Source: Polytrichum commune
Lineage: Eukaryota; Streptophyta; Polytrichopsida; Polytrichales; Polytrichaceae
Length of the DNA: 64,000 nt
Assembly (NCBI GenBank): GCA_950295325.1
Contig: OX485809.1
Coordinates: 248,001-312,000, forward strand
Direction: 5' to 3'
Of the stretch, positions 11,403 through 24,346 are shown piece by piece. The notes under the pieces are model-generated. The model searched no databases. It was not told the DNA's origin and saw nothing but the letters and a program-made list of their open reading frames with translations. Within the stretch, counting starts at the first letter, position 1, and the number at the start of each line of letters is the position of its first letter. Made by a program: the position numbers and the translations under genes.

Positions 11403-14398
11403 ATGGGGGCTATGGAGAAAGGGCAGGAAGGGGGAGGGAACAATTCAAGCATGCCTCGCCCGCCCTCCGTTGACGACCTGTTTGCACCGATGTGCCGTCT
11501 GGACGTGCAATCGCTGGGAGCGGGGTTGAGCTCCAGCGTCTCAGCCGCGGAGGGCGTGGGGTGGTCGGAAGCAGCGTTTGGAGTGACGAGGAATCTTGTG
11601 AGCCGGATTGTGGAGAAGGCGCCTACCACCTCTTCTACCAGCGGTGAGCAGCCTATGTGCACATTTCGGGAAAGACTTTGCTTGAGCTCCTGGTTTGCAG
11701 TAGTCGGAAAGGTAGGGAAAATTCGAATTTGGCATACGATACGATATATGTTGTCTGTCTTCGGTGACAGTGTGACTCGATGCAGAAGGCTGAGCATGCT
11801 ACAACCAATACCCTAAAATCTTGCACAAGAAGTATATATTGACTGTCAGGCTGTCCACCACCTTAACATCAGGCTCCTATGTTGGTTTTCAAGGGACATC
11901 TACGAATGAAACTTTGAACCCTTAAACTTGTGCATACGGAATTCCAATAAGGCATACTTTGGTGCATTGAACCCCCCTATCAGTTGCTCACGAGAACTAT
12001 TTAAAGTTTATATGGTCAGCGCTTAAAGTGGTGGTTTTGGCACCATCTACCTTTAAGAATTGAGATAATTAATCTCGCGCTTGCATCATGACTACGCGTT
12101 TTACCACTTAGACCAGAAGGTTTTGCCACAACTTCATCTTTGTTGTCTTAGAAGTTTTGATGCACCAGATTATACCAAATGGTATGAATCCAAAAGATTC
12201 TGCAACGAAGGCTTGAGAAGTGCAACAGGACGGTTTTAAACCCTAAGCTCAAAAGTCTTGAGTGCTTTACCTATCAGAGGGCAGATGCAAGTACACCAGT
12301 CAAGCATTTAAATTGTTGTCGAGCTCTGGTGTATTTTGTTTGTGGTGACAGTGTGCTTGATATTTAAGCATTTAGTACAGTTTCTTTCCCAGGAATTCAT
12401 AATCAATCTCGCGCTTGCATCGTGACCAAGCATATTACTGCAGACATATGGTACAAGGTTTTGCCACAAAGTCATCTTTGTCGTATTGGCCATAAAGTTT
12501 GAGATGCACCAGAGTATATCAAATGCTAAAGTTCTAAAGAATGAAGCCTTGAGCAGTGTAATGGGCGCTTTTAAACCCTGAAGGTTACAAGTTTGAGTGG
12601 TTTTCCTCTCAGTGGGCAGATAAAAGGTTCTATGAAAGGAAAAAGTGAACAGCAGCTGTTTAGCATTCAAATTTGTTGTGGAACTCTAATGGCATTTGAT
12701 CTTCCTTTGAAGGTCGTTTGCCTTAGTAAAGAAGAAAACTGTGGGGACTGCAAAAATATCATCGAATACCCTGGTTGGATAAAGATTCTAATTCACCCCA
12801 ATGCAATTGTTTTCATCAGCAGGAAGGCATTGTTGGGCATTTCTGAAGAGTTCATGTCCTCAATGGTATCCTGCTCTATCTTCTGCTTGAAGGATCAATG
12901 TCCTAGACCATACTGACAAATGGGTCATTGAACCACATGAACTTTCTCGAGATATTCTACAAGGGCAAATGTTTGCAACCAGATACCTGAAGCAACTATT
13001 AGGGCCGATTGTGAGGAAGCTGCCCAAACTTGTGGACATGGTGCTCTTCGTTTCCAGATATATTAGAATTCCTAATGTCCTAAACACTGTAAATGAGTGA
13101 GGATGCGTTCACCACTTTCTGACCCGTGGGTACCAGTCAGTGTATTTGGTGCCCCTGCTCATAAAAAGTTCATCGTTAAGGTCTACTATAGTAGCCTTAT
13201 ACTAATTTGCAGCATAAGGTGAGTTTTCACTGCCATTTGGCTCAAAATTTTATTTTCTAATCCTCTTCAAATATATACCCTATGATATCAATATTCTTAC
13301 TTGTCTTTCAACTTGCATGACTCCAAATACTCGTTATTTGGGATTCTTGTGTATTTTTCAGTTAGTTTGTGAAGAAGTGGTTGGTTGTGATACCAGGTGA
13401 AATGGACAAGTGTGGCTTAAACTCAAGGCCTTAACCTGGACCCCATGGGAACTCTGAGGTTAAGCCGCCAAAGGCCAGAATAGTACTCAGATGGGTGACC
13501 TTCCTAGCACTTGATTTCCAGTGCACCCTACCACCTGTGGTCCACTCAATCATAGTGGGTGTATCCTGGTGAACCAATTATTTTCAATCAACTACATGGG
13601 AACCTAGGGGCTTGCCCTTGGTGAAGATAGGTGCAAGTCGGCTTGTCTGCACACGTTCAAGGTGTTCACCTTCGAAGGGAGGCAATAGCCTTCAAGGTCC
13701 CTCTAATTCTCGCAATGCCCGTATTGGGATTACGTAGAGACATGGACCAACTCAAAAATGAAGCAACACTATAATTCGCACCTGTGGCAACATTGGAGTC
13801 GTCTTTCTTTCTTTTTCTCTGATGTTTCTATTGTCACATCACTCCTGATGTTCTTACTGAATTGGTATCTGCAGGAGCAGATAAGAGTACAGACATGAAC
13901 CAACCAGAATTATCAATGGCCTCACGAGACTTGCATGAGGAAACTTCTGCACATGGACATGACAGGGGACGTGACACTAGCCATAGTCCTGGGAAGGGCA
14001 ATCCAGAAGATCATTCAAACTTCAATTCTGATGATGATCAGTTGGTCATAGACGAGAGGAAACAGAAACGCATGATATCAAACAGAGAATCAGCACGCCG
14101 CTCCCGGCTTCGAAAGCAGCAACACCTCGATGAATTGCGGTCCCAGGTTGCACATCTTCGAGCTGAGAACACCCACATGCTCAATCGCTTCAGTCTCGCC
14201 TCACAGCAGTATGCCCAGTTGACTGATGAGAATTGTGTGTTGAGATCAAATGCAATCGATCTAAGGCACCAGCTTCAAATGCTCCATCATTCCACTCCTG
14301 GCCACCAAACAGTGCCTTTACAATCACGCAGTCTTCACCCACTTCCCTTGAACTTGAGCTTATGCTCTGGTCAGAATGAGGACCCTAACTGGGGTTAG
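11403..14398 (+). CDS. bZIP transcription factor, group S-like
   Basis: Exons 11403-11643 and 13875-14398 join in phase (Ser-Gly|Ala-Asp) to give 254 aa. The basic region around NRESARRSRLRKQ has the invariant Asn150-x7-Arg158. A long zipper follows with heptad positions L168, L175, M182, A189, L196, L203, L210 and L217, the extended zipper typical of plant group S1 (bZIP11/53-like) factors. Such factors bind ACGT-core elements as dimers in the nucleus. The N-terminal exon (SVDDLFAPM region) is less conserved and its assignment rests on phase and position. Methionine 88 in exon 2 could start a shorter form. S1 genes are usually intronless, so the 2.2-kb intron is unusual. No sucrose-control leader peptide was seen; short upstream ORFs exist, for example from 11246. 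Confidence 0.85.
12065..12695 (+). repeat. Imperfect tandem duplication in the bZIP intron
   Basis: Two direct copies, about 12070-12340 and 12403-12690, share blocks such as AATCTCGCGCTTGCATC, AAGGTTTTGCCACAA and the GATGCACCAGA region in the same order. The offset is about 335 bases. The copies have diverged and neither contains a convincing reading frame. Confidence 0.8.
13381..13530 (+). ncRNA. 5S rRNA-like sequence (pseudogene or 5S-derived SINE head)
   Basis: Read on the plus strand the segment follows plant 5S rRNA over most of its length: a start like GTTGTGATACCAG, then GGACCCCATGGGAACTC, GGTTAAGCC, AGAATAGTACT, GATGGGTGACCTTCC and a GTGCACCCTACC end. The box C part of the internal Pol III promoter is almost unchanged. 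Extra bases occur in the 5' third, so it is not a functional 5S gene. It lies in the bZIP intron, sense to the gene, and is followed by about 200 bases of unrelated sequence and a tail shared with other loci. This structure fits a 5S-derived SINE. Confidence 0.75.
13708..13815 (+). repeat. Dispersed repeat tail, copy 1
   Basis: The core ACCAACTCAAAAATGAAG plus CAACACTATAATT and GTGGCAACATTGGAGTCGTC recurs at 32.6 kb (inverted) and 45.3 kb (direct). It directly follows the 5S-like element and its body, so it may be the 3' end of that element. Confidence 0.7.
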
Positions 14399-17058
14399 TT
14401 ATGTTGCTCTTGTTGCCCTTTCCAGGAGAAAATTGTGTATATAGATGGAAAGGATGCCTAGAAGGTTTTTCAGATTCTCTCAAATGATTTGTAGCCTGTG
14501 TTTGGCAGAGGGGAATCCCCTGCAACTGGTTTTGCTATGATCTCCTAGTTTTGCTATGACACAATAGCATGTGTAAATTCTTCTGCTCTGGAGGGCTGTT
14601 CATTTTCAGGAACATTGTCAGGAATTTGGGAAGTCTTTTCCCCTCTGTATTGGAAAAATCAGCAATTTTGATGCAAATTTTGCACATGAACTCTGAAATT
14701 GTGTTGGGTGTGCACATGAATTTTAGAATAAACATGTGCTAACTTGAGATAAAGTTTTGAGTGCCATGATCAGTGAAATGTAGAAACGTAGTCATCAAGT
14801 ACTGGTACCAGGATAGTCATCTGATAGATAAAAGAAAGCCATAATCACACTACTAAATGATCCATACATCTGGTTCAAGAGGATTGTATCACAACATGAT
14901 TGCAGCTTCTATATAAGTTATCAGATGGTATTCCAAAATTGGGTTAAACCCCTAAAGCAGAGAGTATAGAGCACAAGTCAAAGATGCACTAAAAAGTATG
15001 ATTCAAAGACCGAATTTTGGAGTTGATAGATTTAGTCCAGCAGGGTGGTGATAACCTTGTTGGTAGATTTTGCATGTCCGTTATAAGAGCCAAGGTCTAT
15101 AAATGAAGACAGGTAAACCAGCTGCCAAATGATCGCAATGCCTTTGGGCACAATGTTCTTGAGCATGTGTCGAAAAAATTGCCAATCCTATTGAAAGTTG
15201 CCTCAACGCTGCAAGATGCTTGCCCTTTCCTCTGTCACGCAAATGAAGTAGACTCCTTCGAACTCTTCATGTACACCCTACCTGCATCGACAAGATCTCT
15301 ACAATAGATGTGGTTATGTAGTGATCTTCACAATCTGTGCGTGACGATTGGAATCAATAACAAATCCTCCTCTTTTGTAGGACAGACATGATGGCATCAC
15401 ATGTAGCATCCATGGCATGACCTTCACACATACATGGGCAGAGCATGTCCCATGTTTCTTACACCCCAACAAAGTTGACATTCAATTTACGTGTGTTGTT
15501 CAATCGGAACATTTGTATGTCCCATGTACCACCATGGATGACCAGGTCAGTCTTATTATACATTGTCAAACACTACAGGTAGCTCATCCTACCCATATAG
15601 GCACTGCCAACTGCCATAGCTCCCAACAATTTGTTACCCATCTTCATTGCAAACCTTGAATCATACATTTTGATGGTTGTATTGCTCTGGAGTAAGTCAC
15701 TGAGTGTGGTGTTGACGTGAGAAATGTCTGATTAACCAAGAACATCATTCATAAAATGGCCATTCTTGTCAGACATTGGTGAAATGTAGTCCATTGGTCC
15801 ACCTTAAAGGAGCAAAGGGAAAATAGGATATACATATACATATCCTATGACCCTTACCAAGACTTTATATCTATGGATTTGAAACTTTATGTAAGGTAAC
15901 AGAAATAAAGTCATATTTAACTAAGTAAAGATTAAGTGCATCCAAAGCACCTAGGTTGAATACTAAAACCCAAATCTTCAACATCTAAAAGGTCCATTTT
16001 GGGCTTCTCCAAAAAAAAAAAAAAACAAGTATTTAGACTACATAGTTGCACTCTTAACCAATTGGGTCCAAAGTAATGTCATCTCTTTGAGTGGACTTTA
16101 CAAATGGGTTGAAAAAAAAAATTGTGCCATTTTGTAGTTGAGAGTGATACACAATTTATGTACCTCTAACAACTCGGCTAGAGATGCGTTTCCTTCCTTC
16201 CCTAGGTAGGACCAAGTAGTATTGCTACCAGCTGAATCATCAAGTTAATGTTGGCCACATTGTAGAGGTCAATGCACAAAGGATTAGCTTACTTCTTCCC
16301 GACCTTTATGTACTTGTAGACCCGTAAGTCTTCGCATATCATGATCAATATCCTTTCATTGAGGGGTTGTCTGCAGAGCCCTACATTGGGCGCCCATACC
16401 CATGCCCATGCCTATACCCACCCATGCCCATGGGTTTTGGGTGGGCATGGGTGCAATATTATTGTTCATGGGTGGGCATGGGTGCGCACATGTCATGCTA
16501 TGGGTGGGCATGGGTGGGCATAGGTCGCTGCTGATGGGCATGGTCTGGGTATGGGTGCAATTAGAAAGGAAAATGTTGGGCTCTGGTTGTCTGACAGTCC
16601 TATTCTAGATTTCTACAAGCCATGGAATGGTATTTGTGTACAAGACGCAAACTCCCATAAGCATCCATCACCAATACCAATGTCTTGATTAATATGTTAT
16701 CAACTGACCAAGTTTGGAGGCAAGAAGCATCCAGACCATTACTCAAATAGTCGGTGACAAACCCAAGAATGATAAACATCCAAAATATCTTCAGTCCAAC
16801 CCAACTCCAAAACGTTGGGTCCCGCCTTCAAAATTAGTTTTTTGAGTTTTGGACCTGGCAAACTTGATTTATTCATGGACCAACTTTTTTTAATGCCCTG
16901 GGCATTCATCTAAAGAGGGCCTAGACTAACTTCTCGTTGGCTCTTAAGGGGTCACCTCACAAGTACAGGTTAGAGGCAATATTTGCCTACAATTTAAAAG
17001 TAAACTTGACTCTTGAAATTCTGTGACAACAAGAACACAGGAGTACCTAGACAGAGGA
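14399..17058. other. Spacer between the convergent bZIP and AGO1 genes
   Basis: The first few hundred bases are the bZIP 3' UTR. On the minus strand 14990-15830 has long coding-like but interrupted stretches whose composition suggests a decayed retroelement; no motif fixes its class. A GGGCATGGGT minisatellite lies at 16392-16558. No intact gene is seen. Confidence 0.5.
16392..16558. repeat. CCCATG/TGGGCATGGG minisatellite forming a palindrome
   Basis: Degenerate units of CCCATGCC on the left arm are followed by TGGGCATGGGTG units on the right arm, meeting at about 16432. The array can fold into a hairpin, with further TGGGTGGGCATGGG units beyond. Confidence 0.85.
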
Positions 17059-20000
17059 CTAACAGTAGAACATGACTTTCTTAACATTCTCCTTCAGTGG
17101 AGGAAGAGGTCGCACAGATCCACCCCCTGCAACACGATTGGTTCGAGTGGACGTAGATCCTGTCATCATGCTTCGGTTCGCAGCACCAAGTCCACTTGTC
17201 AATGACCCACTGTCTGAGGTTTCTGTGGGATCCATGTAGAAGCGTGCCCGAAATGCAGCGAGATGTGCATAGTAAGCAGGTGGAACTGCAGCCACCAGTA
17301 AAGAGACCACATAAGTATTGAGCACACTATGGAAATCTGTAAATCGGAAGTCCATGTTCAACAAGGGGTGAGAAGTGTAAGGTCTATATTCTTACCAATA
17401 GATACAGAACGGGTGCATCGCGCATACCTGAAATAAAACCATATAAAGTAGGGTTAATAGTAATTACAGAGCATGCACCAAAAATAGTTTCAGTAAAGAC
17501 TCAACCCCATCAATAGAAATGCCTGTAATCAATACAAAATTATTGATGCAATAACAAATTCTACTGGTTCATATTCAACAATGCATCCTAAATCATGTGC
17601 CTAACAGGTCAGTTCTCTGCTACAAATGGGGAAGGGAACCATACGTATAACACAGGTTGTTTGTCAAGGATTGCAAGCTGTCAGCAGAAAACTTGTTCTC
17701 ATCCCAGAGAACATGGTAGTGTGCAGGTCGACTGGTACCCTGTTCAGAAAGTCCACAGATCCACTTACAGTTAAGAACATATCACATTAAAAGCATAAGA
17801 AATCCATCTGAAGACAACCAAAAACGAGAAGAGCATGAGCAGCTTGCTCAGTCATAAAGCGGACTTTAAGATAGAAAGAAACCTGGATTCCAGCATGACT
17901 GCACAAGTAGAAGTCAAATTCTGTAGGGTGGCAGATCTTGGAGTCAACAACTGTCCCTGAAACGATAGATTGCACAGGGGCATTAGTAAACAGTGGACTT
18001 GATTCCAATTTGCACTCACTTCTATACATAAATTATGCATGTATTCATCTACTGCAGGCAGACTCCACAATTTCCTTTGTAAAAAGGAATTGACAAACTT
18101 ACCTGGAAGAATGTTGCCACTGCGATCAGTGGAACGGTTGTCATTGTGATTGCTGGCAAAGAGGCGAGTATGGTGCCTTTTCTGCACCACTACAAATGTC
18201 ACTGGAGGCTGGTAATCTGGCTCAAGAGAAGCACAAGCCTTGCGTATAGCTTCCAGCTCATACCACAGAACTTGGTAGAATTGACCTTCGCTCACACCAT
18301 CCCTGTGAAACATGAAAGCCATTAAGAATGACCAGAAGTAAATGTAGAATCCAGAAGCCTCCTTCAAAGTTCACCATACTTTGAAATTGAAATAAAAACC
18401 TCTAGCATTGACAGAAAGAGTTAAGCACCGACTTTAATTGAGACCAGGTAGCATGGGTTTCAAGTGAAGTGATTTTTCATTAAGTTTAGACCCTACGGTG
18501 TAGGACAAAGATAGAAGTTCACCTATAAAATATGATGCGCAAAGGCTTCTGCCCTGTTGCATTTCGGAAAGATATTAGCAGCTCCCTGTCACAAACGAGA
18601 AAGTTACACCCAAAACACTTCTCCCAAACAAGAATAAATCGACAATATGGATGTCCAACAACATATTTTGAAGGGATTTTGAAATTAGCTCTACAAATGT
18701 GCAACAAAAACTGTATACTTTACATGGAGGGCTGTCCACTCGAAACCCCAATTTTTTCATGACCAACATTATCCATTAACATTCCACATAGGATTGGGAA
18801 GCAAATAATTAAATTGGCAACAGGAATACATGAATTAAATCTGTACTTCCCCTTGCGCCAATAAACTATCTAACAGAAACAACTCAAAAGGAAAAGGAAG
18901 GAATGGGGAGCAAAGACCCCAAGAACATCTACTTGATCATTCCTCCAGTGCACATTCCACGCTGGGGATCCATCCATGTCTTGTACAAATCCTGAATCAA
19001 CTCCTGGCGGTGAGCTTGAGCACACACCAAACCTGCATATTTTGTGACCTCTGGCCAGTCCTGTGAAGCCACTACCTGAAACCCACACCATTAATGTGCA
19101 GTTAAGATCAATGCTGATATCATTTTGAAAACCAAAATGATATCATGGGCAATTAAGAAAACTAAATTATTCCTTTCGTCCAATATGGATAACAAAACTA
19201 TGTGCATACTTTATGTCAACAAGGTCTTAGATGTGGGCCTTATGTCTGCAAACATAATGTTCCTTCTCAATATCCCTACACAAATATCTCACATAGGTCT
19301 CAATGCTCAGTAGAAAGCTTGCAAATTCTTCAAACTCGTGTTTATAATACTTACAGCTGCAATTGAAGGGCTGGAGTCCTCTCCAGGATGAGGGTGAGTA
19401 ACATCAGCACCAAAAATGATTGTTGGAATATCACTCACAAGAGGAATTCGCCGTGTAAGTGCATCAACCAGCACGGTGTTCCGACCACCCACCTGACAGC
19501 AAAATCACAGAAATCCAACACTTTGAAGCTATCCTTCTGAGAATCTCTAGTATCCACAACTTCTTGTTTTGCATTCACAGAAAACATAGGTACCCCACAT
19601 TAAATTCCAATATGCAAGTTTCTGGGAATACAAAAATGCTACCTTCACATTGATCTTCAGAGCAACATTGGCCAAATACTGCTTGCTCATTTTGTAGACG
19701 TGTTTAGTCAAACAGCATTGGGACACAACTCCCAGAACGGTCTCACATTGCTTCTTCAAGTCACCTGCATAATCAACAAGATGAGAATACTGGTGACAAT
19801 TGCATCCATGTTAGAACACAGCATTTTCACCCTCCCACTTCATACCATATCTAGTAGGGAGAATCTGATGAAATGCATTTTAGTAAATGATCACTCACCG
19901 TATAGGGTCCCATTGTTATCAGGAAGGATGGCAACCAGAAGATCAAGACACTTCCCCTTGGTAGTTTGATTGACTTCATCACACAGATGCCATAATGCTC

Positions 20001-23000
20001 GTTCAGAGTGCTCAGGTCGCACACTCCGAACAGGAACAATTGGCTCACTATTAAAAACCTGCAAAAACAACAACTGATCAGCACCCCTCCGAAAGTTTGT
20101 GAATATCAAAGACCACATCAATCAACAGATCATGATATTCAACATCAACAGGATAAAGTTTTGGAAGTTAAGAGAGTGATACCATGCCAGATGTCATGCA
20201 CATTTGAGCTAACTCGTAGCAGAAACCACGGGCAATACTATCTTGCACACCTCGTGAAAAGTTGATGCATGCCCAATTGTTGACAACTCCTCCATTAACC
20301 ATTTTCTACATTCAAGGAAAACAGCACCAGATGAATTTGTTCTATCAATTCCTTAAAACTTTCAGAGACTACTCAAAGTATGGCTGAATAACTGCATGAT
20401 GATAGGGGACGAGTGGCCACAATGTAGCAATGATTTCAAAACATATAGAGTTCACTGGTCTAAGGAGAAACATGACCATCACATGCCTTACACCAAAATT
20501 CATTTACTTGCAATAGAACAGTACCTTGTTCATCATGTTCCACTGCCCAACCTGAGGAAGACACTCCTTTTCCCTGCCTGTATCATGATACTTGAGCTGC
20601 ACGCAAAGTGGACATTAGATCTCAATGATTTGAGGCAGGAGTAAATCAGGAAATCTGAGAACCACTAAATATCCTGTAGACAAAGTTCAACTCACCCGTG
20701 GAGCTGGCAAAATGCGGGCTTCGACCTGTGCAAGTTGGTCGCTGATTCGAATCCCAAACTCTTGAGCGTATGGATCTTGATGATACGCATTGTGGCTCAC
20801 AGTCTGTAAAGTGGAACCCAACAACATATGTGATCTACTATAGAATATATTACTATGTGCAAATTTCACACATGCAACTAAATTATGCAAATTCATCATC
20901 AAAACGGAAATTTAAAACAAGCTTGGCTCCCTAATTCATCATCAAAACAGAAGTTGAGGAAAATCCTTCTGAGAAGGCAGCTTTTCTATATAAGAACTGT
21001 AAAGTAGAAGGATTCTGCATTGTATACCCAGAACCTGAGTCAACAGATTCTTTCTAAAATATTGATGCATACATACCCACAACTACAATATGATGATTAC
21101 ATAAAGCATTTAAAGAAGTAAATACCTGAAGAATATCTTTCTCGCGGTCCTTGGGTCTCTGGCATGTAACTTTAAGCAATGCTGTGATTTGGCGCTCGTT
21201 CAACCGTTTTGAATACCGCTGCCCTTCAACAATCTTGCACACCTCTATGGGCAGGTAGTTGGGGCGCTGTTGATTTCCAACTTGAAGGCAGGGCAAATAA
21301 GGATGTCGGATAATGTACCCATAAGTTTCTCGGAAGTACTCAGTAACAGACTTCAAAGTTCCCTTTTCATCAACCGGGAATCTGGAAAAAGAAGTCCATC
21401 TACATTAGGATTCAAGTTACTCCCTCTCACACAACTGCAGACCTAACATTGTCCTCATCCAGACCTGCTATCCAGGATGCAACTTACACCCTTGCCATGA
21501 AAGTCAAAAGAAATGAAGCGCATATTGACAACATCATACGTACTCAAGTTCATTAGTGGCTTGGGGCGTGAGCCCAGATATGCGGTACTTTCGCCTCATA
21601 CTCCCTCGGTGGGTAACTTCCACTTTCACACCACGTAAGGCCTTCTTGATCTGTCCATTTAATATGCATATGATTCAAGATGGCAGTTAGATATATAAAA
21701 ATACTGCTCCACGTCATTCAGATAAGAATGCACTATTTGGTTGGCCACAGCTAGGGCAACTTCATTCCTCTGAGGCACAGATGCATCCTCAATATTTGAT
21801 AGTCATGGAGGAGAATAGGAAGCATACCTTGTTCCGATCAGTGTCGCTTAACCCACGAGATATATCTTTGTTCAGAAGTTCACGAATAAACTCCATCACT
21901 GTTTTTGGTTCAATGAAGGCAGTGGAAGACATGTCTGCAAAAAGTTCAAACAGATGTCAGACTGGATCTTTGAGACTTCAGAGGATAAAAAATCTAGGAT
22001 CCAACCTAAGAAACAAGTTGGCAAGAAAAATAAAACTTATCAACAAAAGACAATATAAGATATGTTCATCTTTCAAAGTAAGAAACTACCCAATAACTAG
22101 AAGCACAGCCAGTTCTTACCAATGTTCAGAGACAGGCCCATCTGTGTTGGGCGGATACTTTGGTAAAATCCACGCCAGCTTTCAAGTCCATCCCCTAAAG
22201 GCTGTCGTGTGCCAAGATTTGGGGAGTAGAAAGATCGTCCCACAGGTGAATACCTGAAAAAAGTAACAGATGTGTGAAAAAGCTACAAGAACACTTCAAT
22301 CGTTCAGTTGCCCAATTGTGCAGCACTTAACAAACTTCAGCCCTTTCCCTTCAGCTCTGGGTCTCACTTCAAATAGTGCTCCTTGTAAGGAATGCAGAAT
22401 GACTTAATCAGTCAATGGATCTAAGGCATGTATCTCTGAAAAAGTAGGCACGGTATAAAGATACACTGGTAGACAAGATAGGTGCACAGTAAATCCACAT
22501 GCATGACCTGAGGCTGCCCGTCTGACACACTGATACTCTCTCCGTTGCAAAAACAACAACATAAGTAATTTATTCGTGGTAATAGCAATGCCAGGATCAC
22601 AAGAATGGGAACATACCGATGTGTGGGGAGCTCTCTCAGCACAATGTCAAGGACTTGTAGTGCTTCCTGCGGAGCATCAGCTTGACGGCCGGCCAGGAAC
22701 TGACCAAGGTGATGCAGATCTGCTCGGGCAGCAAACTTGATAACCACTTTAAAAGTGCGTTCTCTCCTACAACCAATATATCCATTGAATATCAAGGCCT
22801 TTGTGGATTTAACGACAATATATGAATAATAAGCTTAACTCCGTCATTCCCATGAACTCTAAATAAAATCAAGGATAGTCTTATAATGAGCAGACGTAAC
22901 TACTCCATCTGTACTCTTTGTTTTGACAAAGATGACGAAGAGAAAAGAAGGGAAAGACTACCCGACAAAAACACAGGTCTCAATCTTCACAGAGTTCCAG

Positions 23001-24346
23001 CCCCACCCTACTTCTCAAAATATCCTGATTCAGATGTAAGCAAAGATTCTACCTGGGAGCAGCACTGCCATCGTCCTCATCCATTAGATTGATTTGGAAC
23101 TCCCTGCTCTGAAATGGCAGTGGTCCAGCAGTGTACAAGCTCTTTCGACCATCATAGGCAGGAAGCCTGGAGCCAAGAGCGGACTCCCTGTGAAGTTTGA
23201 CTAACTGTTCCATGACAGCTCTGTTTACACCTCGGGATGTTACCTCTGGAGAAATATTGACCTATGAAAAGTTGAAGAAAATTTAGAATAATACAACTAG
23301 CACACTAACCTTCCAGAAGAACATGCCATCCCAAGCAGAAGTCCACAGAAGCTAATTAGTTGTAATGACGATACAAGTAAATTGTTCTCTTTGTCGGAGA
23401 GTCGATGACTTCTCATGGAATATATCAAAATTTCTGCACGGCCGACAGTTCACCTTCAACATCAAAGCAAAATATCTGACAGGACGCAAATCAAGTGTAC
23501 CCAGTATAGAAAAATCAAGAAATTCCCACATACATCATATTGGTGTAGGTCCTTGTCCGGAAGGTCAGCAAAGAAATGGTTTGCCTTCACAATACACCTC
23601 TGGCCTGTCCGGCCTTTCCCAGGCCTCAATGGAAATCTTAAGCCCTTGCTGGAGACCGGTAATGGACCAGCAGCCTGAGGAGAGGGAGGTCCTTGATCCA
23701 TAGCCGGGCTCAGGACAGGGGTCAGAGCCAAGCTTCCAAACTGCTCTACCACATTTCGAGTGGGACCAGAGCCCCCTCGAGCAGGAGGCCCTGGCATTGC
23801 CCGGACGTCTTGCACAGGAGGAACGTTTGACTGTCTTGGATATGTGGGCGCCGGTGCGTTGGCCTGTGGTCGCTGCACAGATGGTACCATTAGGGGTTGA
23901 GTGGGCCTTGAGGGCTGTTCATATGGTGCGGGCTTGGGCACATATGCTTGCTGATGAGTTCCAGGATGTTGATGTTGGGTATTTCCAGGACCTCGATAAG
24001 GACCAGGGGTACCATAATTAGGGTTATTGTACTGCTGCTGCTGAGGGTGGCCTCTACCCCTCCCACGCCCCCTTCCCATACCAGATGGTCCTCCTCTCCC
24101 TCTCCCAGAAGATCCGCCGCCAGCTCCTTCTCGAACCTGGCCTCCCGGCTGCTCTGCAGGTCCAGGTGGGCGGTTATGCTCTGACGATGGTCCAGGGGCC
24201 ATGGTTGCTGCCGGGGGTAAAGGTGCAGGAAGCGGGCCTTCGGGGACCTCCTCTAAAGGAGGAGGCTCAGAACCTTCTGAAGGTTCAGCACCTTCTGCTC
24301 TCCTGCTCTCCTCAATCTCCCTCGGTGTCTTTCGTCTCCTCGGCAT
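17059..24346 (-). CDS. AGO1: Argonaute protein, AGO1 clade
   Basis: Twenty exons, all in phase, encode 1110 aa: 23534-24346, 23053-23261, 22617-22766, 22120-22253, 21828-21934, 21544-21650, 21126-21381, 20696-20803, 20525-20596, 20183-20305, 19899-20058, 19643-19764, 19355-19492, 18933-19075, 18523-18585, 18103-18302, 17883-17956, 17645-17739, 17396-17427, 17059-17285. The product loads small RNAs and slices target RNA. The N-terminal 230 residues are a Gly/Arg/Pro/Gln-rich tail, followed by N domain ([14 protein letters not shown]), PAZ, MID and PIWI. The slicer tetrad is D817 ([13 protein letters not shown]), E858, D903 ([11 protein letters not shown]) and H1043 ([11 protein letters not shown]). 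D817-to-H1043 spacing equals that of Arabidopsis AGO1. The C-terminus ends [11 protein letters not shown]. The start MPRRRK is the first ATG of the long frame. I did not recognise a miR168 site. The gene looks intact and active. Confidence 0.97.

Noticed and set aside
11239-11529. Overlapping ORF at the bZIP start
   Set aside because: It begins with GTG and is Gly/Trp/Arg-rich from a G-rich leader; no similarity to a known leader peptide.
13381-13530. Functional 5S rRNA gene
   Set aside because: Insertions and mismatches in the 5' third would break the 5S fold, and it is a single copy inside an intron, not a tandem array.
15000-15830. Copia-type retrotransposon on the minus strand
   Set aside because: Some stretches are protein-like, but no protease, integrase or reverse-transcriptase motif could be identified, so no class is claimed.
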